DNA of 64,000 nt from Eriocheir sinensis (Eukaryota; Arthropoda; Malacostraca; Decapoda; Varunidae). This document shows, piece by piece, positions 41,514-55,858 of this stretch; the stretch's first letter is position 1, and each line of letters starts with the position of its first letter. Below the pieces are notes generated by a model. The model was not told the origin of the DNA and did not search any database. It saw only the letters and a program-made list of their open reading frames with translations. The translations under genes and the position numbers were made by a program. Where the stretch lies: contig NW_026111671.1 of assembly GCF_024679095.1 (NCBI RefSeq), positions 248,001 to 312,000 of the forward strand, read 5' to 3'.

Positions 41514-43320
41514 CAGTTGCATATTTTTTCAATACAAATTTACCTTATTATATACGCATTTTGTATATTAATTTTAATATATGTGTATTTGAATATATAT
41601 TTTGATACAAATTTACATTATTTTATGTATTTTCTATATTTATTTCAATTCAAATTTAGCTTATTTTATGTGTCTTTTGTATATTTATTTTCATACAAAT
41701 TTAATTATTTTTGTTTATTTTTGTATATAGTTTTATACAATTTTACGTTATTTTATGTGTATTTTGTATATTTATATTTATATAAGTAAACATTCTTTTA
41801 TTGGCATTTAGTTTATTTATTTTGATACGAATTTACATTATTTTATGTGTATTTTGTATACATTTTCTTATACGTATTTACTTCATTTTATGTGTATTTT
41901 GTATATATATTTTTATAGAAATCTACGTTATTTTATCTGTATTCGTATATATATTTTGAAACAAATTTACATTGTTTTATGTGTATTTTTAATATCTATT
42001 TCAATACAAATTTACCTTATTGTATGTGCATTTTGTATATTTATTGTAATACAAATTTAAATATTTTGTGTATTTTGGTATATATATTTTCATAAAAAAT
42101 GCGTTGTTTCATGGGTATTTTGTATCTTTATTTTCATACAAATTTACATTATTTTATTAATATTCTGTGTATTTATTTTGATACTATTTTACATTATTCT
42201 ATTTGTGTTTTGTATATATTTTTTTATACATATTTACATTATTTAATGTGTATTTTCTATATATATTTCATACAAATTTACGTTATTTTAAGTGTATTTG
42301 TTTATATATTTTCATTCAAATTTACATTATTTTATGTGTATTTTGTATATGTATTTCAATAGAAATTTAACTAGTTTTATGTGTATTTTGTATATATATT
42401 TTTATACAAATTTAAATTATTTTTGTGTATTTTTTTAATAGAGTTTTATACAAATTTACAAAATTTATGTGTATTTTGTATATCTATTTTCATACAAATA
42501 CACATTCTTTTATTGATATTTTGTTTATTTATTTTGATGCGAATTTACATTATTTAATGTGTATTGTGTATATATATTTTTATTCGTATTTACGTCATTT
42601 CATGTGTATTTTGTATATATATTTCTATAGAAATATACGTTATTTTATGTGTATTCGTATATATATTTTGAAACAAATATACATTGTTCTATGTGCATTT
42701 TGTATATTTTTTCAATACAAATTTCCCTTATGGTACATGCATTTTGTATATTAATTTTAATACAAGTTCAATTATTCTATGTGTATTCTTGTATATGTAT
42801 TTTAAAAAAAATATGCTTTATTTTATGGGTATTTTGCATCTTTATTTTCATACAAAATTACATTATTTTATTGATATTCTGTGTATTTATTTTGATATGA
42901 TTTTACATTATTCTATGTATATTTTGTATATCTATTTTATACAAAAGTACGTTATTTTATGTGAATTTGTTTTCATTTCATACAAATTTACATTATTTTA
43001 TGTGTATTTTGTACATGTATTTAAATACAAATTTAACTAATTATATGTGTATTTTGTATATCTATTTTCATACAAATTGAAATTTATTTTTTTGTTTTTT
43101 TGTATATACTTTTATTCAAATTTTCGTAATTTTATGTGTATTTTGTATATTTATTTTCCTACATATATACGTTCTTTTATCGGAATTTTGTTTATTTATT
43201 TTGATACGAATTTCCATTTTTTTAGGTGTATTTGATATATATATTTTTATACTTATTTACATAATTTTATATGTATTTTGAATATATATTTTCATAGAAA
43301 TTTACCCTATATGTATTTAC
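41514..43320 (+). repeat. Satellite block 29 (+)
   Basis: About 40 T-rich monomers. The block is a direct copy of 60148-61918. It includes the variants ATACTATTTTACATT and TTTTTAATAGAGTTTTATAC, and a stretch (about 42440-42980) related to 8635-9160. Orientation flips at ATGTATTTACAAAAAAAC. Confidence 0.89.
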
Positions 43321-45215
43321 AAAAAAACTAAAATAAATTTGTATGAAAATAAATATACAAAATACACATAAAATTAGGTAAATTTGTATTGAAATACATA
43401 TACAAAATACACTTAAAATAATGTAAATTTGAATGAAATTATATAAACAAATACAATTAAAATGACGTTAATTTGTATAAAATATTTATAAAAAATACAC
43501 ATTAAATAATGAAAATATGTATAAAAAAATATATACAAAACACAAATAGTATGATATAAAATCGTATCAAAATATATACACAGAATATTAATAAAATAAT
43601 GTACATTTGTATGAAAACTAAGATGCAAAATACCTATAAAATAACGCATTTTTTATAAAATTATATATACCAAAATACACATAAAATATTTGAATTTGTA
43701 TTAAAATAAATATACAAAATGCACATACAATAAGGTAAATTTGTATTGAAATAGATATGCAAAAAACATATAAAACAATGTAAATTTGTTTCAAAATATA
43801 TATACGAATACACATAAAATAACGTAGATTTCTATAAATATATATCTACAAAATACAAATAAAATTAAGTAAATACGAATCAAAAATGTATACAAAAACA
43901 CATAAAATAATGTAAATTCGTATAAATATAAATAAACAAAATACCAATAAGAGAATGTGTATTTGTATAAATATAAATATACAAAATGCACATAAAATAA
44001 CGTAAATTTGTATAAAACTATATACAAAAATACACAGAAGTAATTAAATTTGTATGAAAATAGATATACAAAATACACACAAAATAAGCTAAATTTGAAT
44101 TGAAATATACATACAAAATACATAAAATAAAGTAAATTCGTTTCAAAATATTTTTAACAAATACACATATAATAACGTAAATTTGTAAAAAAAATATATA
44201 AACAAAATACACATTAAGTAATGTAAATACGTATAAAAAATATTTACAAAATACACCAATAATCAAGTCATTCGTATCAAAATAAATAAACAAAAACTAA
44301 TTAAATAATGTAAATTTGTATGAAAACATATACAAAATACACATAATATAACTTTTAAAGTTTCTATAAAAATATATTTACACATATGCACATAAAATTA
44401 GTTTGCATAAAAAAATATATACAAAACACACATTAGATAATGTAAATGAGTATAAAAATATGTATACAAAATACCTATGAAATAATCTAAATTCATATCG
44501 AGTTAAATTAAGAAAATAACAATAAAATAATGTAATTTTGGATGAAAAAATATATAGAAAACACATAAAATAACCTAAATACAAATACAAATATACACAT
44601 TAAATAATTTAAAATTGAATGAAATAAATATACAAAATAAACATAAAATAAGGTAAATTTGTAATAAAATATATGTAAGAATACACATAAAATAATATAA
44701 ATTTGTATGAAATTATATATACAAATACACATAAAATAACATGAATTTGTATAAAATGTTTCAAAATATATACGAATACACACAATAAAATAACGTAAAT
44801 TTTTATGAAAATGTATATATAAAATACACATAAAATAGTTTAAATACGTAGAAAAATATATATACAAAATACACATAAAATAATGTAAATTCGTAAAAAA
44901 TTAAATACAAAAAATTCAAATAAAAGAATGTATATTTGTAGGAAAACATATACAAAAACAAATAAAATAACTAAAATTTGTATAAAATATATACAAATAT
45001 ACACAAAAATAATTTAAATTTGTTTGAAAATAGATATGCAAAATACGCATAAAGTTAGGCAAATTTGTATTGAAATACATATACAAAACTCACATAAAAT
45101 AATGTAAATTTGTATGAAAATATATAAACAAATACATATAAAATCACGTAAATTTGAATAAAATATATATATACAAAATAAACATTAAATATTTTAGATA
45201 TGTATAAAAATATAT
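43321..45215 (-). repeat. Satellite block 30 (-)
   Basis: About 42 A-rich monomers copied at 61919-63838. Positions 44611-45215 also pair inverted with 14241-14850. The right end is the TATATTATATTATATATA junction. Confidence 0.89.
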
Positions 45216-46870
45216 TATATTATATATATCTTTATTGATATTTGCGTTATTTATGTGTATTTTGTATATGTTTTCTCATAGAAATTTACATTATTTTATA
45301 GGTATTTTGTCTATTTATTTTGATACGAATTACATGAATATTTGTGTATTTTTTACATTTTTTTATGCGTATTTACATTATTTAATGTGTATTTTGTTTA
45401 TATATTTTTATACAAATTTACGTTATTATATGTGTATTTGTATAGGTATTTTGATACAAATTTACATTATTTTATGTATTTTGTATATATATTTCAATTC
45501 AAATTTAGCTTATTTTATGTGTATTTTGTATATCTATTTATTTTAATATAAAATCAAATATTTTATGTTTTTTCGTATACATATTTTTATAAAAAAATGC
45601 GTTATTTTATGGGTATTTTGCATCTTAATTTTCATACATATTTACATTATTTTATTAATATTTTCTGTATTTATTTTGATACGATTTTACATTATTTTAT
45701 TTGTGTTTTGTATATATTTTTTTATACATAATTATGTACATTATTTAATGAGTTTTTTGTATATAAATTTGATACAAATTTACGTTATTTTAAGCCTATA
45801 TGTTTATATATTTTCATTCAAATTTACATTATTTTATGTGTATTTTGTATATGTATTTCAATACAAATTTACCTATTTTTATATGTTTTTTGTATATTTA
45901 TTTTCATACAAGTTTAAATTATTTTTGTGTATTTTTGTATATAGTTTTATACAAATTTAGGTTATTTTATGTGTATTTTGTATATCTATTTTCATACAAA
46001 TACACATTCTTTTCATGATATTTTGTTTATTTATTTTGACACGAATTAACATTATTTAATGTGTATTTTGTATATATATTTTTATACGTATTTACATTAT
46101 TTCAAGTGTATTTTGTATATATATTTCTATTGAAATCTGCGTTATTTTATGTGTATTCGTATATACATTTTGAAAGAAATTTACATTATTTTATGTGTAT
46201 TTTGCATATTTTTTCAATACAAATTTATCTTATTGTATGTGCATTTTGTATATTAATTTTAATACAAATTTGATTAATCTATGTGTATTTTTGTATATAT
46301 ATTTTTATAAAAATATGCTTTATTTTATGGGTATTTTGCATCTTTATTTTCATACAAATTTACATTATTTTATTGATATTCTGTGTATTTATTTTGATAT
46401 GATTTTACATTATTCTATGTGTATTTTGTATATATATTTTATATAAAATGTATTTGTTTTCATTTCATACAAATCTACATTATTTTATGTGTTTTTTGTC
46501 CATGTATTTAAATACAAATTTAACTAGTTATATGTGTATTTTGTATATCTATTTTGTATGTATATTTTCATAGAAATTTACTCTATTTTATGAGTATTCG
46601 TATATATATTTTGATACAAATTTACATTATTGATGTGTATTTTGCATATGTATTTCAATACAAATTTACTTTATTGTACGTGCATTTTGTATATTTATTT
46701 TAATACAAATTTAACTATTTTATATGTATTTTTGTATATATATTTTTATGCAAATATGCGTTATTATATGGATATTTTGCATCTTTATTTTCATACAAAT
46801 TTATTTTATTTTATTGATATTCTCTTTATTTATTTTGATACGATTTAACATTATTCTATGTGTATTTTGT
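44611..46870 (+). repeat. Inverted repeat I3, right arm
   Basis: Partner of 12600-14850. Its right end overlaps the start of D1 copy 2, so the edge segment is present three times (near 1, 12600 inverted and 46423). Confidence 0.88.
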
Positions 46871-49375
46871 ATATTTTTTTATATAAATATTTACATTATT
46901 AAATGCTAATTTTTAATATATATTTTATCCAAATTTACATAATTTTATGTGTATTTGTTTATATATTTTCATACAAATTTACATTATTTTATGTGTTTTT
47001 TGTATATATATTTTTCTACGTATTTAAATTATTTTATGTGTATTTTGTATATACATTTTCATAAAAAAATTACGTTATTTTATTGTGTGTATAAGTATAT
47101 ATTTTGATACAAATTTTATACAAATTCATGTTATTTAATGTGTATTTGTATATATATTTTCATACAAATTTATATTATTTTATGTGTATTTTTTCATATA
47201 TTTCATTACAAATTTACCTTATTTTATGTTTATTTTGTATATTTATTTCACTCAATTTTAAATCATTTTATGTGTATATTTGTATTTGTATTTAGGTTAT
47301 TTTATGTATTTTGTATATATATTTTCATCCAAAATTACATTATTTTATTGATATTTTCTTAATTTAATTCGATACGAATTTAGATTATTTCATAGGTATT
47401 TTGTATACATATTTTTATACTCATTTACATTATCTAAAGTGTGTTTTGTATATATTTTTATGCAAATTTATTTTATGTTCATTTTTGTACATATTTTTAT
47501 AGAAATTTGCGTAATTTTATGTATATAGTTTTATATAAATTTACGTTATTTTATGTGCATTTTGTATATTTATATTTATACAAATACACATTGTTTTATT
47601 GGTCTATTGTTTAGTGACATTTATACAATTTACATTATTTTATGTGTATTTTGTATACATTTTTTATACGTATTTACTTAATATTATGTGTATTTTGTAT
47701 ATGTATTTTTATAGAAATCTACGTTATTTTATGTGTATTCGTAAATATATTTTGAAACAGATTTACATTATTTTATATGTATTTTGCATATCTATTTCAA
47801 TACAAATTTACCTTATTGTATGTGCATTTTGTATATTTATTTTAATACAAATTCAAATATTTTATGTGTATTTGGTATCAATATTTTTATAAAAAAATTC
47901 GTTATTTTATAGGTATTTTGCATCTTAATTTTCATACAAATTTACATTATTTTATTAATATTCTGTGTATATATTTTGATACGATTTTACATTATTCTAT
48001 TTGTGTTTTGTATATATTTTTTTATACATATTTACATTATTTAATGTGTATTTTATATATATATTTCATACAAATTTACGTTATTATATGTGTATTTGTT
48101 TATATATTTTCTTTCAAATTTACATTATTTTATATGTATTTTGTATATGTATTTCAATACAAATTAACCTAATTTTATGTGTATTTTGTATATTTCTTTT
48201 CATACAAATTTAAATTATTTTTGTGTATTTTTGTATATAGTTTTATACAAATTTAGGTTATTTTATGTACGGATTTACATTATTTAATGTGTGTTTTGTA
48301 TATATATTTTTATCCAAAGTTACTTTATTTTACGTTCATTTTTGGACATATATTTTTATGGAAATTAGCGTTATTTTATATGTATTTGTATATGTTTTCT
48401 CATACAAATTTACATTATTTTATTGATATTTTGTTTATTTAGTTTGATACGAATTACATGATTATATGTGTATTTTGTACATATTTTTTATACGTATTTA
48501 CATTACTTAATGTGTATTTTGTTTATATATTTTTAAACAAATTTACGTTATTATATGTATTTTTATAAATATTTTTATACAAATATACATTATTTTATGT
48601 ATTTTGTATATACATTTCAATTCAAATTTAGCTTATTTTATCTGTATTTTGTATATCTATTTTCATACGAATTTAATAACTTCTGTGTATTTTTGTATAT
48701 AGTTTTATAAAAATTTACGTTATTTTATGTGTATTTTGTATATTTATATTTATACAAATACACATTCTTATATTAGTATTTTGTTTATTTATTTTGATAC
48801 GAGTTTACATTATTTTATGTCTATTTTATATACATTTTTTTATACGTATTTACTTCATTTTATGTGTATTTTGTCTATATATTTTCAAAGAAATCTACGT
48901 TATTTTATGTATATTTGTATATATATTTTGAAACAAATTTACATTGTTTTATGTGTATTTTGCATATCTATTTCAATACAGATTTACCTTATTGTATGTG
49001 TATTTTGTATATTTATTTTAATACAAATTAATTTTTTCATGTGTATTTTGGTATATATATTTTTATAAAAAATGCGTTATTTAATGGGTATTTTGCATCT
49101 TTATTTTCATACAAATTTACATTGTTTTATTAATATTCAGTGTAGTTATTTTGATACGATTTTACATTATTCTATTTGTGTTTTGTATATATATTTTTAT
49201 ACATATTTACATTATTTAATGTGTATTTTGTATATTTTAAAACAAATTTACGTTATTTTATGCGCATCTGTTAAAATATTTTAATACAAATTTACATTAT
49301 TTTATGTATTTTGTATATATATTTTAATACAAATTTAGTTTATTTTATGTATATTTTGTATATCTATTTTCATTC
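45216..49375 (+). repeat. Satellite block 31 (+)
   Basis: About 93 T-rich monomers of mixed origin. Positions 45216-46870 pair inverted with 12600-14240. From 46423 the block is the second copy of the segment that starts this window. The empty retrotransposon site GCGCATCTG is at 49262-49270. Confidence 0.91.
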
Positions 49376-51148
49376 GTATCAAAATAAATAAACAAAATAG
49401 CAATCAAATAATGTAAATTTGTATGAGATAACATATACAAATACACATAAAATAACGCAAATCTCTTAAAATATATATGTACAAAAATGCACATAAAATA
49501 AAGTAAATTTGCATAAAAATATATATACAAACACACATTAAATAATGTAAATGCGTACATAAAATAAACTAAATTTGTTTAAAACTATATACAAAAATAC
49601 ACGAAAATTTTTAAAATTTGTATGAAAAGAAATATACAAAATACACATAAAATTAGGTAAATTTGTATTGAAATACATATACAAAATACACATAAAATAA
49701 TGTAAATTTGAATGAAAATATATAAACAAATACACTTAAAATAACGTAAATTTGTATAAAATATATATATGCAAGATACACGTAAAATAATGTAAATGTG
49801 TATACAAAAATATATACAAAAAAGAAATAGAATAATGTAAAATCCTATCAGTATAAATACACAGAATATCAATAAAATAATGTAAATTTGTATGAAAAGA
49901 AAGATGCAAAATTCCCATAAAATAGCGCATTTTTTATAAAAATATATACCAAAATACACATAAAATATTTAAATTTGTATTGAAATAAATATACAAAATG
50001 CATATACAGTAAGGTAAATATGTATTGAAAGAGATATTCAAAAATACATATAAAACAAAGTTAATTTGTTTCAAAATATATATACGAATACACATAAAAT
50101 AACGTAGATTTCTATAGAAATATATATACAAAATACACATAAAATTATGTAAATACGTATAAAAATATATATACAAAATACATATCTAGGTAAATTGGTG
50201 TCAAAATAAATAAACAAAATATTATGAAAAGAATGTGTATTTGCATGAAAATAAATAATAGATAAAAAATTTGTATGAAATATATATGCAAGATACACAT
50301 TAAATAATGTAAATATGTAAAAAAAAAATATATACAAAAAACAAATAGAATAATGTGAAATCGTAACAAAATAAATACACCGAATATTAATAAAATAATG
50401 TAAATTTGTATGAAAAAAAAGATGCAAAATTCCCATCAAATAGCGCACTTCTTATAAAAATATATATACCAAAATACACATAAAATATTTAAATTTGTAT
50501 TGAAATAAATATACAAAATGCACATACAATAAGGTAAACTTGTATTGAAAGAGATATGCAAAAATACATATAAAACAATGTAAATTTGTTTCAAAATATA
50601 TATACGAATACACATAAAATAACGTAGATTTCTATAAAAATATATATACAAAATACACATAAAATTAAGTAAATACGTATAAAAATAGATATACAAAATA
50701 CACATAGAATAATGTAAAATTGTTTCAAAAAAAAATAAACAGAATATAAATAAAATAATGTAAATTTATATGAAAATAAAAAAATACCCATAAAATAAAG
50801 CATATTTTTTATAAAAATACATATACAAAATACACATAGCATAATTAAATTTGTATTAAAATTAATATACAAAATGCATATACAATAAGGTAAATTTGTA
50901 TTGAAAAAATATGCAAAATACACATAAAACAGTGTAAATTTATTTCAAAATCTATATACGAATACTCATAAATCAACGTAGATTTCTATAGAAATATATA
51001 TACAAAATACACATCAAATGATGTAAACACGTATAAAGATATATATATAAAATACACATTAAATAATGTAAATTCGCGTCAAAATAAATAAACAAAATAT
51101 CAATAAAAGAATGTGTATTTGTATGAAAATAGATATACAATATACACG
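49376..51148 (-). repeat. Satellite block 32 (-)
   Basis: About 40 A-rich monomers, a direct copy of 2938-4722. The 12-monomer marker has a change here (AATAGATAAAAAATTTG near 50260). The shared oddity CATATCTAGGTAAATT at about 50180 matches 3745. Confidence 0.9.
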
Positions 51149-51433
51149 TTATTTTATGTCTATTCGTATATATATTTTGAAACAAATTTACACTGTTTTA
51201 TTTGTATTTTGCGTTTTTTTTTCAATACAAATTTACCTTTTTGTATGTGTGCATTATGTATATTAATTTTAATACAAATTTAATTATTCTATGTGTATTT
51301 TTGTATATATATTTAAAAAAAAATATGCTTTATCTTATGGGTATTTTGCATCTTTATTTTCATACAAATTTAAATTATTTTATTGATATTCTGTGTACTT
51401 ATTTTGATACGATTTTACATTATTCTATGTATA
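51149..51433 (+). repeat. Satellite block 33 (+)
   Basis: About six T-rich monomers, the direct copy of 4723-5005, ending at CTATGTATAAC. Confidence 0.86.
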
Positions 51434-51500
51434 ACAAAAATAAATATATACAAAAATACACAAAAATAATTTAAATTTGTTTGAAAATAGATATGCAAAA
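51434..51500 (-). repeat. Satellite block 34 (-), very short
   Basis: Second copy of the 67-bp inverted patch at 5006-5072. It has one obvious difference, GCAAAATATGTG instead of GCAAGATATGTG. Confidence 0.82.
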
Positions 51501-52130
51501 TATGTGTATTTTGTATATATATTTCAATTCAAATTTAGCTTATTTTGAGTGTATTTTGTATATATTTTCATACAAATTTAATTACTTCTGTGTATTTTTG
51601 TATATAGTTTTATATAAATTTACGTTATTTTATGTGTATTTTGTATATTTATATTTATACAAATACACATTCTTTTATTGGTATTTTGTTTATTTATTTT
51701 GATACGAATTTACATTATTTTATGTGTATTTTGTATACATTTTTTTTATACGTATTTACTTCATTTTATGTGTATTTTGTATATATATTTTTACAGAAAT
51801 CTACGTTATTTTATGTGTATTCGTATATATATTTTGAAACAAATTTACATTGTTTTATATGTATTTTGCATATCTATTTCAATACAAATTTACCTTATTG
51901 TATGTGTTTTTTGGATATTTATTTTAATACAAATTTAATTTTTTTATGTGTATTTTGGTATATATATTTTTATAAATAAAAAAATGCGTTATTTTATGGG
52001 TATTTTGCTTCTTTATTTTCATACAAATTTACATTATTTTTTTAATATTCTGTGTATTTATTTTGATACGATTTTACATTATTCTATTTGTGTTTTGTAC
52101 ATATTTTTTTATACAAATTTACGTTTTTTT
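51501..52130 (+). repeat. Satellite block 35 (+)
   Basis: About 14 T-rich monomers, the direct copy of 5073-5700, with small indels in T runs (for example ACATTTTTTTTATACG near 51735). Confidence 0.88.
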
Positions 52131-52768
52131 TATAAAATTATTGATACCAAAATACACATAAAATATTTCAATTTGTATTAAAATAAATATACAAAATGCA
52201 CATACAATAAGGTAAATTTGTATTGAAATAGATATGCAAAATACATATAAAATAATGTAAATTTGTTTCAAAATATATATACGAATACACATAAAATAAC
52301 GTAGATTTCTATAAAAATACATATACAAAATATATATAAAATTAAGTAAATACGTATAAAAAAATGTATACAAAATACATATAAAATAATGTAAATTCGT
52401 ATAAATGTAAATAAACAATATACCAATAAAAGAATGTGTATTTGTATAAATATAAATATACAAAATGCACATAAAATAACGTAAATTTATATAAAACTAT
52501 ATACATAAAATAACGCAAATTTCTATAAAAATATATGTACAAAAATGAACATAAAATAAATTTGCATAAAAATATATATACAAAACACACATTAGATAAT
52601 GTAAATGAGTATAAAAATATGTATAGAAAATACCTATGAAATAATCTAAACTCGTATCGAATTAAATTAAGAAAATACCAATAAAGTAATGTAATTTTGG
52701 ATGAAAATATCAATACAAAATACACATAAAATAACCTTAATTCAAATACAAATATAAACATAAAATAT
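52131..52768 (-). repeat. Satellite block 36 (-)
   Basis: About 14 A-rich monomers, the direct copy of 5701-6340, ending at AAATATTGCATTTTG. Confidence 0.88.
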
Positions 52769-53545
52769 TGCATTTTGTATATACATTTCAATTCAAATTT
52801 AGCTTATTTTATCTGTATTTTGTATATCTATTTTCATACGAATTTAATTACTGCTGAGTATTTTTGTATAGTTTTATACAAATTTACGTTATTTTATGTT
52901 TTTTTTTGTATATTTATATTTATACAAATTCACATTCTTTTATTGGTGTTTTGTTTATTTGTTTTGATACGAATTTACATTATTTTATGTGTATTTTGTA
53001 TACATTTTCTTATACGTATTTATTTCATTTTATGTGTATTTTGTATATATATTTTTATACAAATCTGCGTTATTTTATGTGTATTCGTATATATATTTTG
53101 AAACAAATTTACATTGTTTTATATGTATTTTGCATATCTATTTCAATACAGATTTACCTTATTGTATGTGTATTTTGTATATTTATTTTAATACAAATAA
53201 ATTTTTTCATGTGTATTTTGGTATATATATTTTTATAAAAAATGCGTTATTTAATGGGTATTTTGCATCTTTATTTTCATACAAATTTTCATTGTTTTAT
53301 TAATATTCTGTGTATTTATTTTGATACGATTTTACATTATTCTATTTGTGTTTTGTATATATTTTTTTTCATATTTACATTATTTAATGTTTATTTTGTA
53401 TATTTTAAAACAAATTTACGTTATTTTATGCGCATCTGTTAAAATATTTTGATACAAATTTACATTATTTTATGTATTTTGTATATATATTTCAATACAA
53501 ATTTAGTTTATTTTATGTATATTTTGTATATCTATTTTCATTCGT
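52769..53545 (+). repeat. Satellite block 37 (+)
   Basis: About 17 T-rich monomers, the direct copy of 6341-7117. It holds an uninterrupted retrotransposon target GCGCATCTG at 53430-53438. Confidence 0.89.
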
Positions 53546-54232
53546 ATCAAAATAAATAAACAAAATAGCAATCAAATAATGTAAATTTGTATGAAACATA
53601 TACAAATACACATAAATTAACGCAAATTTCTAAAAAATATATGTACAAAATGCACATATAAAATAAAGTAAATTTGCATAAAAATATATAAACAAAACAC
53701 ATATTAAATAAAGTAAATGCGTACATAAAATAACCTAAATTTGTATAAAACTATATAAAAAAATACACAAAAATATTTAAAATTTGTATGAAAAGAAATA
53801 TGCAAAATACACATAAAATTAGGTAAATTTGTATTGAAATACATATACAAAATACACATAGAATAATGTAAATTTGAATGAAAATATATAAACAAATACA
53901 CTTAAAATAACGTAAATTTGTATAAAATATATATGCAAGATACACATTAAATAATGTAAATGTGAATAGAAAAATATTTACAAAAAAGAAATAGAATAAT
54001 GTAAAATCCTATCAATATAAATACACAGAATATCAATAAAATAATGTAAATTTGTATGAAAAGAAAGATGCAAAATTCCCATAAAATAGCGCATTTTTAT
54101 AAAATATATATACCAAAATACACATAAAATATTTAAATTTGTATTGAAATAAATATACAAAATGCATATACAGTAAGGTAAATATGTATTGAAAGAGATA
54201 TTCAAAAATACATATAAAACAAAGTAAATTTG
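53546..54232 (-). repeat. Satellite block 38 (-)
   Basis: About 15 A-rich monomers. The match with block 8 stops at 53621, after which it instead follows 3000-3620 and 49450-50060. It ends at AAAGTAAATTTGTTTATTTT. Confidence 0.87.
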
Positions 54233-54912
54233 TTTATTTTATTAATATTCTGTGTATTTATTTTGATACGATTTTACATTATTCTATTTGTGTTTTTTAC
54301 ATATTTTTTTTCATACAAATTTACGTTATTTTAAGTGTATTTGTTTATGTATTTTCATTCAAATTTACATTATTTTATGTGTATTTTGTGTATGTATTTC
54401 AATACAAATTTACCTAATTTTAAGTGTATTTTGTATATTTATTTCCATACAAATTTAAAATATTTTTGTGTATTTTTGTATATAGTTTGATACAAATTTA
54501 GGTGATTTTATGTGTATTTTGTATATCTATTTTCAAACAAATACACATTCTTTTATTTATATTTTGTTTCTTTATTTTGACGCGAATTTACATTATTTAA
54601 TGTGTATTTTGTATAGTTTTAAACAAATTTACATTATTTAATGAGTATTTTGTATATATATATTTATACAAATACACATTCTTTTATTGGTATTTTGTTT
54701 ATTTATTTTGATACTTATTTACATTATTTTATGTGTATTTTGTATACATTTTTTATACGTATTTACTTAATTTTATGTGTATTTTTTATATATATTTTTA
54801 TAGAAATCTACCTTATTTCATGTGTATTCGTATATATATTTTGAAACAAATTTACATTGTTTATATGTATTTTGCATATCTATTTTTGTGTATTCTGAAT
54901 TTATTTTTGTTA
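54233..54912 (+). repeat. Satellite block 39 (+)
   Basis: About 15 T-rich monomers resembling 19710-19990 and then the general cycle. The block ends irregularly in TATTCTGAATTTATTTTTG, with no intact monomer at the flip. Confidence 0.85.
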
Positions 54913-55858
54913 TACATAGAATAATGTAAAATCGTATCAAAATAGGTACACAGAATATTAATAAAATAATTTAGATTTGTATGAAAATAAAGATGCAAAA
55001 TACCTATAAGATAAAGCATTTTTTTTTTAAATACATATACAAAAATACACATATAATAATTAAATTTGTATTAAAATTAATATACAAAATGCACACATAC
55101 AATAAGACAAATTTGAATTGAAAAAAAAAAGAAAAATAAAAATAAAAATTTAAATTTTTTTAAAAATATATATACGAATACACATAAAATAACGTAGATT
55201 TCTATAGAAATATATATACAGAATACACATGAAATTATGTAAATACGTATAAAAATATATATATAAAATACATATTAAGTAATGTAAATTCGTGACAAAA
55301 TAAATAAACAAAATATCATGAAAAGAATGTGTATTTGTATGAAAATAAATAATAGATAATAAATTTGTATGTAATATATATGCAAGATACACATTAAATA
55401 ATGTAAATATGTATAAAAAAAAAATATATACAAAAAACAAATAGAATAATGTAAAATCGTATCAAAATAAATACACCGTATATTAATAAAATAATGTAAA
55501 TTTGTATGAAAATAAAGATGCAAAATTCCATCAAATACCGCATTTCTTATAAAATATATATACAAAATACACATTAAATATTTAAATTTGTATTGAAATA
55601 AATATACAAAATGCACATACAATAAGGTAAACTTCTGTTGAAAGAGATATGCAAAAATACATATAAAAAATTGTCAATTTGTTTCAAAATATATATACGA
55701 ATATACATAAAATAGCGTAGATTTCTATAAAAATATATATACAAAATACACATAAAATTAGGTAAATACGAATAAAAATGTAAACAAAATACAAATAAAA
55801 TAATATAAATTGAAACAAAATAAATAAACAAAATACCAATAAAAGAATGTGTATTTGT
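54913..55858 (-). repeat. Satellite block 40 (-)
   Basis: About 21 A-rich monomers. One monomer region is replaced by an A-rich low-complexity stretch (55121-55166). The 12-monomer marker is at 55346-55363. Orientation flips at TGTATTTGTTCTGTGTATTTT. Confidence 0.86.
55121..55166. repeat. A-rich low-complexity interruption
   Basis: An A10 run followed by GAAAAATAAAAATAAAAATTT and a T7 run breaks the monomer order inside block 40. It looks like slippage or a degraded short insertion. Nothing identifies a source. Confidence 0.75.

Larger units (their letters stand above)
40955..45390 (-). repeat. Segmental duplication D2, copy 1
   Basis: 4.4 kb covering parts of blocks 28 to 31, repeated at 59585-64000 in the same orientation (offset 18.61-18.63 kb) with its three orientation switches. 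Confidence 0.91.
46423..53621 (+). repeat. Segmental duplication D1, copy 2
   Basis: Second copy of 1-7197. Divergence is mostly scattered substitutions and 1-2 bp indels. The true left limit of homology cannot be fixed because copy 1 is cut by the window edge. Confidence 0.92.
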